Assembly (NCBI GenBank): GCA_900708905.1
Contig: CAADRB010000003.1
Location: forward strand, 3,525,691-3,589,690
DNA: 64,000 nt
Source: Hymenolepis diminuta
Lineage: Eukaryota; Platyhelminthes; Cestoda; Cyclophyllidea; Hymenolepididae
Reading direction: 5' to 3'
Both the position numbers and the translations under genes were made by a program. The notes under the pieces are model-generated. The model was not told where the DNA came from. It worked only from the letters and a program-made list of their open reading frames with translations, and made no database searches. This document shows, piece after piece, positions 14,101 through 29,100 of this stretch (positions within the stretch are counted from its first letter, which is position 1; the number at the start of each line of letters is the position of its first letter).

Positions 14101-17100
14101 CGAGTATTCAAATCTGTAAAGATTTGTGCAAAGAGATTGTAGAACAATCACAATTTCGATCAACCTGGATGTCCGATATCGATGAATTGAAGGATTCCGT
14201 CGATATCATGAAACGAAGAGTGAGTCGAAGACAATTATAGCCTAGTAATCTTATGCAAATAGAAAATGTGAATACTTATTCCTTCGATCTAGACCTTTTT
14301 GAACATGCAAGAGAGCAGTGAACGGTCTGCTCGAAGTCGAAATTCCAATTATTATCATGTGCTGGCCGGTTTCAGAGAAATAAACAAAGTGACACATGGG
14401 TTTTCAATAGTGAATCTCATCGTTTCTAGAGAAGCAGATCTTCAAGAAATTGATATTCCGAGACTCGGCGAAGAAGTAAACAAAACTCCCTCCTCAAATG
14501 TATGTCAATTCCGTTGTTGAAATTATGAAACAATGTTTTTAGGGATTTGAAGATAACTTGTCAAAGTTGAGGCTAGATTCATTCTTCGAACAGATGAAAT
14601 TCGTTTGCGATGAATGTAAAAAAATAAGTCAAAACGAAAAGATCGTCCAAAATGCTCAATATATTGCAGTAAGATAATTTTAAAACCAAAGTATTTTCTT
14701 CAATCCGTGAATTCACGTGCAAGTAAATTTATACATGGATCTAGGAATGTCTTAGTAAGGCGGAAGTTCTATCTGATATCGGGAACAAGTGGATTTCTCT
14801 TCTGAAACACCCTTCGTATTTAACGAACCGAGTTCTCTGCTGCTTTTGGCCAGAATCAATTAAGCGGCTGATTTCAATCTACCAATCTCAGACGGAACCG
14901 ATATCATGCACTGACTGGTGCAAGAATGCTATTGATTTGGGGAATATTGTCGCAAAATCACTTGTTCCTGTTCATCTTGACCCAAGTGGGTTTCAGCAAA
15001 ATAGAATCGTGATAGAAGAATCTTTCAAGAGTTTCCGTAGAAGTATTAAGGATACAGAGTCCATTTTAAGCAAACTCCCCATTGCTTTCAAATCGAATTA
15101 TGAGGATGTCTTGCAGGCGTGCTCAAGACTACGTGATACTGCGTAAGATCAGTTTTATTAGTTGAAATTTCGCATATCAACACTTGAAAAACAGGAGCAA
15201 TTACCTTTCCCGTTTCAGTGAGAGCTATTCAACACAACTTCATGAGCAAATAAAGAATTTGACGCTTTATTCCTTGCCGAAGGTCAAGAAAGACCTACAG
15301 TTCCTTGAAGATAGATTGAATGAGCTTGTCAATGACAGGACTTCAAATTTTTCTCTTGAGGTTCGTTCTTTTCTCGTGCATTAAAAGCTATTGCTACTTA
15401 CAATCAGTTAGTAAACTGCATTACACCCAATCAGGACTGTAGTGATCGGGTTGTGCAGTTGGAGCGAAGTCTTCAAACCATGCGGCATATGTCTAGAATT
15501 CTCTTCACTTGCCTTGCCGCTAATCCAAAATCAAGCCTTATTGCGCAACCTTCAGAGCAACTAGAAGTTAATGAACTCTATAAGCGTGCAGTAAAAGTTG
15601 TGCGAGACTATGAAGATAGCGAAATCGGATTTGAGATTGTTGAAGCCTGGAAGAAGCTCCAAGAAATTGCCGATAAGTTGGGACGTTTTCAGGCTGGGTA
15701 CGCTTTCTTTGTTATTCAAATACAATTCAATTGTATTGTTTTATCCAAACCCATTCTTGTCTATTTTAGCCTCCCCATAGAGGAAGTCTATGCATCAGTA
15801 AGTTGGCCAGCAATGATTAAACTCTCTACTTATATCGTTTCAGTAAATTTGTTGATTAATTTTAGGCTGAAAAGGAGGCTGCTCAATCACAAACGCGTGA
15901 ATGTCATTTGGAAGAGTATCCCAGCGCTTCTATGGCCCGAAAACGTAGCTGGACGCTTCTTGAGATTCTTGGATCTCATGATTGTCTATATCCAGGATGT
16001 CAGGGAAAGAAAAGGGATAAGCATTGCGAGCACGATACGGTAAACTCAGCAAGGTTATAACTTTAATCTATTTATTATAAATTATATATTAATAACATGC
16101 TTCGATATCTTTTAGGATGATACTCTCTTGCACGATCTTCACAAATTCTACAGTTTTCTCTGCTCTGACCTCAACAGTCGTACAAATCGCATTCCTCGCG
16201 ATATTCTAACGTCTGATTCAGATGAAGCTGCCTCCACTGAGATTGTTCTGATGAAACTTCGAGAAGAATGGCATCACGATGTAGACCTTGTGAAACAGTA
16301 CAACAATATACAAAGACGAGTTAGACTTAATTCCGGAGGGGATTCAGATATTAAATCCGGTTTCGATTTGATTGAAAACATCTGGGGGAGATCAGATACT
16401 CCAAAATTTGTTATCGAATCTACCAGAAAATTGGCTACAGTTTCCTCGTGGTTGTGTGAAGTTGAAAAGCAGTTGGAAATCGTTATTCTCCCAAAACTTC
16501 AAGCTTCTTGGAGGACGCCATCAAGGACAGACCCTCTTCCAATTGTTGAAGAATGCGTCTATAAGATGAATGAGATTGCCGAAGATCTAAGTCGTCTTCA
16601 ACGATGTGAAATGATTGCAGAGAGGGAGCTTCAGAGCATTCGTCACTCCCTGAGAGCTGGATGGTTCAGTGTTCGAGAGTATCTCCTTATAAGATGTAAT
16701 AAATTAACCACAGATTCTGTCAAATATTTCCCTTTGGTTGACGATTTTGTTCATCACTCAGCCGGTCTCGGATTTCACGACTACAATCTCTTGAACATCT
16801 ACAGTCGTCTTTGCGGTCAGTTTCTGTTAAAAGGCCCACGACAAGGAAGACCGAGTCACAGCCAACTGGTTAAAAGAAAGTTTTGCTCAACGAAGAGGTC
16901 TCTTCGGTCCTTATTTCTTCCACATTGGTTTACAGAAAGATGTAGGTTGGTAAATGATCGCCCTCCCGTAGCACTAACAATTCATTCCCTTCCCGATATT
17001 TCTACGGAAGCTTATCCGACAGCTGAACCGACCTTCCATAGCCCTCGATGTGTGTCGATAAATTTTCGAAGATGGATGTCACTCCCAGAAATTAGACCAG

Positions 17101-20100
17101 ATCGTCAAAACTTCCATCGGAAGAGAGTTGAGAACAGCTTTTCGGTGGTCGAAGAGGATGCTGAGACTATCATTTCACCCATCAGTGGACTCCATGATGG
17201 CAAAACGAGCACATCTGGTTTTTCATTCTTTGTCTCAAAGCAGGATGAGGGGATGGAAGATGTTAAGAGCTCAGAACATAAAGAATGTCAGATACCAACC
17301 TCTCCGACAGCTTCACGAAAACCCGAACTCAATGATTTTCTGCCTACCCCGGAGGTTAGCATCACTTGACATTTGTCAAAATGTATTTGAACATATATTT
17401 CGTTGAAGTATATTTTATTTATTTTTAGAAATCATCGCCAACGGGACTGAAAAACTATCCCATGTCTCTTGAACCACTTCCGTTGCATGTGAGTAATTTA
17501 ACATTCCATATGCGTCAGAAATTCACCGGATTCATGACTGCTCGATATCGATATCTTGAATATGTTTTGAGCAAATGGAAGGAAATGATCTAAAATTGTT
17601 ACAAAGAAAAACCGGTTGAATAACAATACCACAATATTAATTCCAGACTCTCTGAAGAGTTAAATTTTTCAATAATGGGTCCTGTAAAAGACATCTTGTA
17701 ACCCCCGATTTGGAAATTAGTAGTTGAATATATGGAGAGTGTTTCGTGTTAATGCGTCCATGTATATGGAGTGCATATGAAATTTGAAATGAAAGCGGTC
17801 GCTGGGAGAGTCCGTTTGAAGATGTCCATCAGTAGTGAAATAATGAATTCTATTAATAACCCTGATGCCAAATACTGGATCGAAACGTTTGAACCTGAAT
17901 TTGTCCCTTTATCATGATTAATATAATCGAATCTTCATGACGACCTACACAGGATCCAATTATTGGATGCACAAATCCTTTGTTAGGAAACCTAATAACG
18001 ATAACTTCAATATTTTCTTCAAATTGATGATTCATTCCTGTCGCCATTGATGATTAATAACGAAAGTCGTATCTTTCAAGCCAGAGTAAGAAATTTTTCC
18101 CTGGTCAGGAGTTCTTGTTTAAGCATAATGTTAACTGACTAGATGACTGGATTCAGCTTATTTCCAATAATTCTTACAAGAGACGGAGTAAAATGAATCA
18201 GCGCAAGCCGCATCGAAGGCTTTACGGAGAAGGGAATTCTTCCCCGATTCATTATACAACTTTGATAAGTGCTTTTTATTACATATTTTAGGTTTCATTT
18301 CAAGGCTCATCTAATCTGAAGTCACGGAATTAATAAATTTAATTTATGTTTTAAAAATAAACTTCAGAAATCTCGAGACAAGTCACCAATCACTTGGTGT
18401 ACCGTCTACCTTCCAAACGACGAAGGGGTCGAGCCGATGACTTACCCAGAAATTGTGCCGCAGAGGAGAGTTATTGAGATTGCAAATGACCCCATCATTC
18501 CGCAACGAGAAGTCTACGCTCCAATGGTATTTTCTGCTCCTTTCAAAAGCTCAGATGAACAGGTAGAAGAGGAGTCTGAGAATGTTGAAGATTCGACGGC
18601 GGAATGTGGTCCTTCAATAACTGACGAATCGGGTGTCAGTGATTGGCTAAGAGCTCAGCAAGAGGAGAATATTCAACGACTCATCCAGGAATATGGGGAC
18701 GGCGACGACGATATGTCACTAACTGAAGTTGATGATACCTCAAACACTTCACCCCCCTCTGATGTAAGGTTATAGTTAGTGAACCTTATTTATACCTCCA
18801 GTTCACAGAACATTGTATGAAAGGCGATCGTAGTGTTATTCTTGAGGCTATTTTATTGATTTGCAAATTTAACTGAATGGAAAAGAATACCGAGAAATCG
18901 AATTTAAAATACAAGACATTAACGACGCTTCTGTATTTAAGCATAGGCAATTCTACGATGATACCACCACCGGTATAACTGGACAGCAGCATGGTACTTC
19001 AATATTGTTGTGTGCGGTTGCCTTGATCCAAAAGAAGAAGGTCAAATGATGGTTATTTTTCACTACATTGAAAAAGCGCAGCTTTATATGTATATACGGC
19101 TTGAATATAAGGGATTGATTGGTAATCTGATTAGTTAGTAATAAAGAATTCGAAGGAAAAAGGATTGAAAATGAACAAAACCAAGGAACAAGCCTCATTA
19201 AGTGAATTTACCGATTCTTCTCTGGGCATTGGACATGCCTTATTCTTTCTCCTTTCAAAAAGAGAAGAAGGACCAATTGGGAAGGATTAATTCGTGCTCA
19301 CCGTTAGAGAATCAATACTGGCACGGGTATGTTCAGATATTCTTATGAATTTAAAGTATCAACCAGCGATTCATGTAACTACAAACAGATATGTACTTGC
19401 AACTACTCCAATTCGGGCGTTTTAAAGTACCACCAGTTATGATCTTATCAGCCTCCAGAATATCGACAAATCCCCCGAACTGAATGACGAAGCGGGATTA
19501 AGCCGTTGTCAGCAATTTATTCAAAATTCTATCAAGGAACCATCCACAATCTTAGTGCATTAAGCAATTATGTAAAATTTGTAGCGTGAATGAAACATAT
19601 AAAATGATAAATTTAACTTCCTTTACGTATTACGTACCCACTATTGTTTCTAATCTGTTTCAGCTCGTTCAAAAAAACATTGTTACTTTTTTTCTCTCGT
19701 CAGGTCTGCCTAATAAACAAGAACAGTGCCTCCGCATCCTTCGAGGAATCGGGTTTGGGGGAGGAAGAGTGGTCGCGAAAGAGTCTGGAAGTCCCTTCAC
19801 TCGATAAGGAAGGATATTATTCCGGCGAGGTTAGAAAAGTTGTTTAAATCAACAATAACTAGTTTTAACACTTTGAAATACTTCATGTTGACCTAACTTA
19901 GAATGCCGAAGGTCACCTGATCAATTGGGGTCCAATAATTGAAAGACCAACAAGTCCCCACCTTTCGGTGATTTCTGAGGCTCCTACGGATGAATCGGTT
20001 CGTTTCTGCCCATTTACCTTCCCTTTACAGATTTAATATTAGCGCCAAATAAAACATTGCTATTTTGCAGGCACTTGGAAAACTGAGCTCAGTTGAGAAC

Positions 20101-23100
20101 CCTCAAGTGTCGTCAGAAGAAACCTCAGGAGACGAAGACATAGAAGTGAATTGAAATTATTGATTTCAAATTAAAAACATACGTTTTTTGTTGATATTCG
20201 GGGTGTATTTCCACTTTAGGCATATCTAATTGCAACATTAACAGGTATTAATATCAGATTATAATCCGGCAATAATGTTTATTTTATCTGTCATTTGAGG
20301 TGCCTGAGTAGCACGGGAGTTTATTAGAAAAGAGGTTCAAAATTTAATAGAGTACAAGCGTCTGAAGGTACTCATAAACTGATAGGACATGATTGTTTGA
20401 TTTAAAAACACGGCCATTCTGATTGGTTGGTGACCGTTTTGGTTTCTCACGATGGCTCTCATGTATAAAATTTACCTTTACCTTCTGAATTTACCTTTCA
20501 GAATCATGAGGAATGGATGGGCATGAATCTCGATGTAACTTCACATCTGCAATCTGCCAATCACCTAGTTGTCGAGGGACGAAAACTCAAAATTTATCCT
20601 TCACTAGACGACGCTGGGTTAACTGATACTTCTACACCGATTGCAAGGAGTTTCGAGGACAAGAACAGTCTTTTTCAACCTTTCTTGGGTCATGGGTCTC
20701 AAGAGTGTGGAGAATCAGATGAAGAGGCTGACAAAACTATCTCTGCTCTTCTCTCATCTAAAGATGATGCGGATAAGGATGTATCGTTAGCATCCCCAAA
20801 TACCATCGAAGTTGGGCACTCTGGAGACGAACTGACGTTTGCTTCTGAAGAACATCTAGATAAGAATCAGTATAGTGAGAAAGCAGATGATAATGCAAAA
20901 CCTTTCCAGGTTGATACAGCAAATTCCAAAAGCTCCAAAGAAAGTACCTCACAGCCACAACAGGACGACAGGAAAAGTCGCAAACGAAAATACCGGGAAA
21001 TGCAGGAAGCTGAAGAAGATTGGGTTCAAGGCGATCTTTATCACAAAGGTGTTGTTGAAGCCACAGATGGTGAACAGAAACTCAAAGGTTCTTCTAGCAT
21101 CCTTGAAATGTCTTCATCAACCCTTTCTATTGAAGAGCATGATGAAGTACCTCTCAATTCTTCTCGGGTGAATATTCCTCCTCAGTCTCCAAATGAAGAG
21201 AATATCGATAATGAAGATATCGGTAATAGGGAAACGGATGAAGACTCATTAGAAGACAATGTGCTGAAAGATAGTCTTCAGGAATTGGAGATTTATCTGG
21301 ATGAAGATGACTTTAATGATATCCATCGAAACGAAGTTTTACTCCAAATGAGTGAGACGATGTTGAATGAACCTAACTTTACAGAGGAGGATACGCCAGA
21401 GGAAATAAAAGAGACAACATATGATACACGGTTGACTACTGTTGACATTCCATCAGATGCTTTTTCAGATGTAAGTTTTTTGAGAGTTTAGATTTGAAAT
21501 GATGATGATGATTACTATGTAGGCTGTTTTTTAAGGAAAGTTTTGATTTCAATAACCCTAATTTGGCTCATTTGAGGTTTTTATCAAGAAATGAATTGAA
21601 AAACTAGATACGCTGCTTGTTGGTGAAGTTTGAAGTAGATTTATCCTGAGCTCGAGTGATCTCGCCTTGATCTTTTAAACTAGAACTTCATGTGAAGACT
21701 TCGATATGACACTTAGCGCCAAGATCAGGGACACCAATTCCAATTTGTTCTGAACCGCCAGTCTTATTATATTAAATAAGTGAACAAGTTTAAGACACAT
21801 TATAGTTTTATCCGTTCGCAAATATGGTAATATTTATTAATAATTAATCAATTAATTATTATATTATTTAATAAATTTATTAATTAATATATTTTAGGGA
21901 AATTGCAACACATTTATATTTAGTATTGATGTGGTGACGTTTCTACCTTCCTAAAACCTTCATCAGCCCAAAAATATTAAATAATATTCAAATATTTTTT
22001 CATTTATATAAATTCTTTTAATCTATTAGCATATTTTAATTTCCAGAAACTAGAAATTTGACAAGAACATTGGTTCATTACATCGTTATGAGACTTCAGA
22101 GTTAATATTTATTAATCGTAATTTTATAAAATATATTTCTTTAAATCGTTTGTTGCTAAGTCTTTCTTTAAGTTCATGATTTATTCACTTTTATATTCCA
22201 TGCATTTATTCAACACCAAATAATCGTAGAATTTTTATCACATTGTAAGGAACCAGTGGAATTGAAGGCTCAATCGGTAAATAAGAAACCGGTCGACCTA
22301 AACATTGAAGAACAAAACGTTGAAGAGGGGAAAGGCGGAAATCTTGAAGCAGCTGGATCAGTTCCTCACTCGAAGGAAAAAGATGACGAAGTTCTTCCGG
22401 AAGTTGATGATAACAGTGGAGAATCAGGTGGCGTTGAGGAGGTGACTAAAATTCCGACTGGATTAATTCAAGAACCTGAACACGATTTTGATCATCCCAT
22501 TTCATCTGAACCAAGTGTTGAAACTAGCAAAAAGAGTAATTATTTGGATGACCCAATAGTTCCAATCAATGAAACAAGGATCGAAGATCCGGCTACGTTA
22601 GATGAAGATTTGATTCCCGAAATCAGTAAAAATTTGGATGGAATTCAGTCGATTCCAACAGAGGACATCAAATCGAATGCTCCTTCAGATCCGAATTCCA
22701 TGGTAAGAATTACTGGCAAATGTCTTATTTGAACTAGATATTTGATTATATGCATTTATTATGGAACAAAACTTTCTTTAGGATTCGTCCAAATGGTTGA
22801 AAACTCAATCAAAGAAGTCAAAAGGTCGAAAGGTAAAGAAATCAGAATCTAAGACAAACAAACAAGGCGAAACGAAGAGTACAAAATCTGCCACTTTAGA
22901 AGTTAATTTGCCGAAGTCTTCTCGGAAAGAGAGGTCTGATAAGTTGTCAGAGGAATTGGAGGAAAAAGATCCGAACATTGTTCTTCACGAAACTCCTGAA
23001 AACTTGGCCCAGGCTGAATTAGGTCCTGGGGAGCCTGAAAGATCATCGTATGCAAATAATACTATTGAACATGAGAAATCTGATGATACTGAATTCAGAG

Positions 23101-26100
23101 AAATCCCACTTCCAGTGGAAAGATCTTTAGCTCCTGAATCTTCTGAGAAAGATGTAAAAGAGGGCATTCCCACAGGAGAAAAACATTCATCTTCATCAAA
23201 TGACGTAGTTGACCTGTTTCCTACTTTGGATGACCATGACCGCTGTGTTTCTGGCTCCTCCGAAAGCTCTATTAAAATAATTTCTGGCGTTGATGACGCT
23301 GAACTTGTCAACTTAGCAAATCTTCAAGAGTCCGAATCGCCCTCCGACAAAATGAATATTTCTGAACCGTCTGTGTTCGAGTTACAGCCTCGAGTGCCAA
23401 TACTGGAACCTACAGAAAAGGAAGTTGAGCGGTTTATTCCTTCAGAAAAGGACGAGAAAGAAGAAAGTCTGCAGGATCCAAAAGCCGTGGTTCAAGTTGA
23501 CGAACCAGAATTATTTCCATCTTTAAATGACCATGACCGTAGATTCCCCGGTTTCTTCAAATACTGCTCCACCGACCACCCCGTTAATATCACTCCAAAA
23601 GCTAACAGCACTGATCCTATTTGTTCTGATCAACAAGAGGAAGACAATTTCCAAATATCAACGATTCCCTCCGTTAAAGATACGCCTTATTATGAATTCT
23701 GTCGAAATGACAAAACGGAAATATCTGAACCATCTTTATTTGAGGAAACAGTTTCTGAGGTAAAGAAGGAGGACGAGGAAAAGCCATCAACCTCGACCAA
23801 TGGTGATTATAGTACTTCTAAGCAGTTGGAACTCGGTTCTTTGGTGAGCATTTCAATGTCCTTTTTAATCACGGGAACAATTCAATAGTCCAATAATGAG
23901 TGAATAGAGGGAAGATTGTGAGTACAAGTTTAAAAATAAAGTCGGAGTATCAAAAAGGCTTCAGTTAATTTGAATTTTGAAATAGGAGAGAAAATTTCAG
24001 AGTTCATTGTTTGGGATCCCGAGTGAGTTGATCAGCTGATTCATTTTTTCTCTCTTTATCCGAGTTACTTGAGTAAGAAGATGATTTCACTATAGCCGAG
24101 CCAATTAGAATTCATTCAAGGCGATTCAGCTGTTGGAAATTCATTTAAATCAATAGGTACATTTTATTTTACAGATAAAAGAATATTTTTTACCAATATG
24201 AGACCACTAAGAAGTTAAAGATTCTGATATGTGTCTCCTAAATATACGAGATAATTCCAGAAGGAGAGGCTAATTTGTTAAAATTAATTACATATCCCCA
24301 TCTTCAGCCTGCTGACGGTTGGATGGAGCCTCATTCCAAAAAGACTCGAAATCGCAAGAATAAAAAGCCGAAAGGAAGAGCGAAAGACGTCGGCAAAGAT
24401 AAAGATCTGCCAGAAGTTGGAACAAATATGTCATTGGAAAAGGATACAGACTGGTTTGGAGAAGCCCGAAGAGATGAAGCAGATGATTTGAAGGCATTCG
24501 AACCCGAATTAGAAGCACCTGACGATGAGATGCTTCTGGAAGTATCTTTTGAAAAGTCTCCACCAAATATTCATGAACTGCAAACAACTGTTGACGAAAA
24601 CTCAATTACTGATGACATGCTCGGTAACCAAGATGAAGTCTCAGCTCATGAGATCAAGGAACATGTCGATGAAAATCCACTGAAGTCCGACGTACAATCG
24701 GACTTGGTTTCCACTGTAAGTTCATGCACTATCAAAACAAACTTTCATGGTGATTATTTCTCCCCCAATATAAATTTGAGGTCAGTTCATTAATACCTTG
24801 GAATAGGATCGTATAATATTTCGGTGGTTACGACATACAGGAATGAGCTTCATTGCGCATTACACTTTTTGGAATCGTATCTTTAAGACGGTGGTTTAAT
24901 GATGTATGTTACTAGAGACGGGGGTAAGACCTCATACATAGGAAATCAATCTGACTAAAATTGATTTACTGAAACGTAAGGAAGCTTCTAGATCTGGAAT
25001 ATTACATTATTACAGACAGACCTATATTGACTTGATAAGGTTTGATTACTTAATCCACAAATGCATACATGTCTTTATGCATTAATCGAACTGTATTTTT
25101 GTGATCTCAATTACATATGCCTGGAATTTGTTTAATCGTTTGTCTATTGTAGGATTCTGAGGACTGGAAGGTTACAAAAACCAAAAAGGCTCAAAATCGG
25201 AGACAGAAGAACTCGATAACTCCTAGAGATGAGACTTACAAAAAGGACGTTGCAGAGGAATTCGAACCGTTCGTCAGTCAACATGAGGAGGAAATCGATA
25301 AACCGTATGTGTGTCAGCATCCCCCCAAATCTGATGAAACCGAAGAAAGAAAATTCGACGACTCACTTCTTGAGGCTTCAGAGAAATCACCTTTAAGTGA
25401 AGATGATATGGCCTTCAACAGTTCATCGCAGGAGGGATTGAATCAAGGAGATGAAGTTGTTGGTGATAAATCGGTTGAATTTATTCCACAGATTAGAGAG
25501 CAGGCTGAAGAGATGATAAAAGATATTCCAACTGATAAGTCTGAGTTGATATCAATTCCGATGGATTACGATTACATCTTGTCTAATCGGCAGGAAGATG
25601 ACGATCAACTGGTTGTTAATAAAGAAGAAGGAATGACTGCAAATGATGAAATACTTCATGAATCTTCGGCAGAAGTCGGAAAGAGAATCGCGGATGGTGT
25701 AGACTGGCAACCTAAAGAAAATAAGCCTATTACTACCAACTATAATAATTCTCTTGTATGTCTTAATTAAAGTGTAATATTTCCTTGACAACTGTAAGTT
25801 TGTTTACATTAAATATATCATTGTAGGATTCTGCTGACTGGGTGGGGTCTACACCAAAGAAGAAAAGTGAAAAAACTAAGAAATCTAAAACTCATGATTT
25901 CAATCCTGGAAAGCACACACCTCAAGAAGCCGTCAATACCTCTCAGTCCAAAGTGAAGCCGTCTTTGAAAAAATCCGGCGAACTTGAGGAAGACACTTTT
26001 GCCGAGAAGGCTGAGCCTGAAAAATCTGGTGAAATCGTTCCCGATGATTTTAAAGGTTCATATATCCGAAAGGAAAAAGATGCTGAGTCAAATCAGCCTT

Positions 26101-29100
26101 TCGACGATTCTGCAAATGACGATAAAAATAAGTTCAAGGAAATGGCATCCTCCTCTAAAATTCCAGAAGAGATTGAAGTAAGGCAGCAGACTTCTGTTCG
26201 AGATGATATTCTTCCTGAAGATGAGAATCCAGAAGGAGAAAATAAGGGTGCGGTTGAAATGTTTCCTGAAATTGAAGACAGTAGGACTTCAATTGACCTG
26301 AAGGATAAAATTCTGCAAAACTCGGAAATTTCGTCCAATACCTTGGATATCACTGATGCTTCTAAGTCCCAAGCATCGGTAATGGGCGTGAAGGAGTTAA
26401 TTCCTGAAGTTCAGCGGACAAAAAATGATGACGTATATATGGAGTCTCCTTCGAAATTGATTTGCGAGGTAAGCAACTTTGCAATCGCTTGATAACCAGG
26501 TCTACTTAGTGCGAAATTTTCTTCTAACTTTAATCTTGAAGACAGTCACATTCGGTGATCCTTTTGAAGTCCTGTCTTTAATCGTTGCAGGTGGTCACTT
26601 GCGAGCACTCGGCACTTGCCGAAGCTTGACACATTTATCTCAGATGAATCACTTGGGTATGAGAGACCGCCATCTGCCCGTAGTTGGTCTCTATTCTGGG
26701 CAACTCAAATTATGGCATTGGGTTATTTGTGGTTTATAGAAATGTTCGATTATTATTTTAAATATTAAAGTGCTTAGGGAGAATATCGATTTCAAATACT
26801 TTTATACAGATGGATTTAAAACTTATTAGCATGTAACCTCGATTTCCGACTTAGAAACAAATTTATTAATTTATTATTATTAAAATGTATACAAACCGAA
26901 TGTTGATCAATTGGAGTGGATTTGAACTGAAGATGATGAGGACTGGTTGTTATGTTCCGTTTTCCCCCTATGGATTAATGTATTTTTGCTGGTTCTATTT
27001 TATTAATTAAATAAAGTATCTTCGCTTCCATTTTAGGATTCCGTTGACAGATTTAAGACTCAACCTAGAAAGAGCCGAAAACGAAAATATAAGATTACTA
27101 AGGATGCTCAAGTAGAATCCGAAAATAAGGATGGCGATGAGGTCGCGTTTGCACCTTCCTCGAAAGAGCCCTCCAAGTCATTCGAATCGGTTCAAGAGAG
27201 TGATCAACCGAAAGTTGATAAGAACGAACCAGCTGAAGAACCCATCGAAATTAAAGAGCAGTCTTCTCCGGACTACTCGGAAAAGGCGGAAGATACCTCA
27301 TTGACATCAGTAGCCAATATGAATCTCGATAAGCCTTCAAGGTCAAATAAGAATGTAAGTATCAAATTTTTAAAAACATGTGCAAATCAAAATTGATGCA
27401 TAAACAATATTAAATATCCTCTTTTTAGGAAGCCGGTGAATGGACAGATGGTAAATGGAAGAAACCTCACGGTCGTAAACAAAAGAAATCCAAGGATAAG
27501 AGGGATAATATTGCTCTACCAACCGCGGATAACACCCAAGAAAGAGGGCCTTCCATGGCCACAGGTTTGGCAGCACAGAATGATTATTCTTCCGAAATTA
27601 AGTCGTCAGACGAGAACAGTCAATTTGTAGGATCTGAAGAAGAGAAAGTGAGTGATCAATCGCGAATCGATAAAAGTGAACCCATTGGTGTCGCTGAGGA
27701 AATATCACCAGAATTGGAACTAAACAAGACAATTCCACAAGAATCTGAGTTACCTTATTCTAGAGGTGAATTCGTCACAAAATTCAAAGCTTTGAATGAA
27801 GAAGCCACTAAACTCGAAGAATCATCTCTTTCATATTTCCTGGCAAAGACAGACGATAAAGCATTGGCATCGGGGGACAATGTCATTATTGATAATTCTG
27901 TAGAGTCCAATCAGAACGTGAGTGTTTAATTATTCAAACGAGTTTCAAACAAAAATTTGACATTGAATTAAAATTAACTATATGCTTTAGGAAACTGATG
28001 AATGGATTGACGCTAAATCTAAAAAACCTCATGGTCGTAAGCAAAAGAAATCAAAGGGTATTAAAGTTAATTCGGCTCAACCATCCACCGAAGATATCCA
28101 AGGAGTCGAAATTTCAATTGCCACGAACTTGGCGGGATCTGATAAATGCCCTTCTGAAGTGAAGTCAGCTGATAAGCACAGTCGGTCTGTAGATCTGAAT
28201 CAAGAGAAAGAGCCTGATCAATCGAAAATCGATAGATATAAGCCAGCGGATTTTGCAGAGATGCCGCCAACAGAAACGGATCCAGAAATGAGAATTTCAC
28301 CAGAATCTGAGTTGCCATATTCTGGAGGTAAATTCATCGCAGAATTTAGAGATTTGGATGAAGAAGAATTATTTCCTCTGGATTCCGCGGAAAAGGCTGA
28401 AAATGTACAATTAGCATCAGGAGACAGTAAAGACCTATATAAGCCTCTTGAAGCAAACCAGAACGTGAGTACTTAGTTTTTTGAAACCATTTGCAAGTAA
28501 ATTTTAAATGTTTAAATAATATGACAATATCTTTTAGGAGCCCCATGAATGGTCAGATGCTAAATCGAAGAAACCTCACGGTCGTGACCAGAAGAATTCG
28601 AAGGATATTAACGATAACGGTGATCGACCGGTCACTGATAATATCAAAGTGGAAGAAAACTCAGTGAAATCAGACTTGGATGGATTGAATAAATATCCTT
28701 CTAAATTGAAGTCAGCTAATGAACACAGTCAGTCTATAGAATCGGATGGAGAGAAAGAGCTTGATCAATCAAAAATCCATAAGAATGAATCGATTGAGAA
28801 ACCACTAACTCAATTGGAGCAAGATAAAAGAATTTCAGAAGAAATTAAGTTACCACGTTCTGGAGATGAATTGGTCACAGAATTCGGAGATTCGGATAAA
28901 GAACACGCTGAAATTCAGAAAGCATTACCTCCTTCTGATTTTAGGCGAAACTCTGAAGATATTCCATTAGTAGCAGGGAAAAATTCGAATTTGCAAAACT
29001 CTCCGCTGTTAAATCAGAATGTAAGCATTTGATTATAAAAATTAATTTTAGAATAACACTTTAACGTGGAATTAGTTTCGACTGTATCCTTTTAGGAACT

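Noticed and set aside
15699..15782. Possible retained 84-nt intron in the giant gene
   Set aside because: It is open in frame, but it is hydrophobic (FFVIQIQFNCIV) unlike the helical context and bounded by usable splice sites, so treated as an intron.
22985..23311. Antisense open frame of 108 codons
   Set aside because: Shadow of the Ser/Glu-rich coding exon on the plus strand; same for 26093-26353, 29206-29484, 29767-30126 and 30422-30709.
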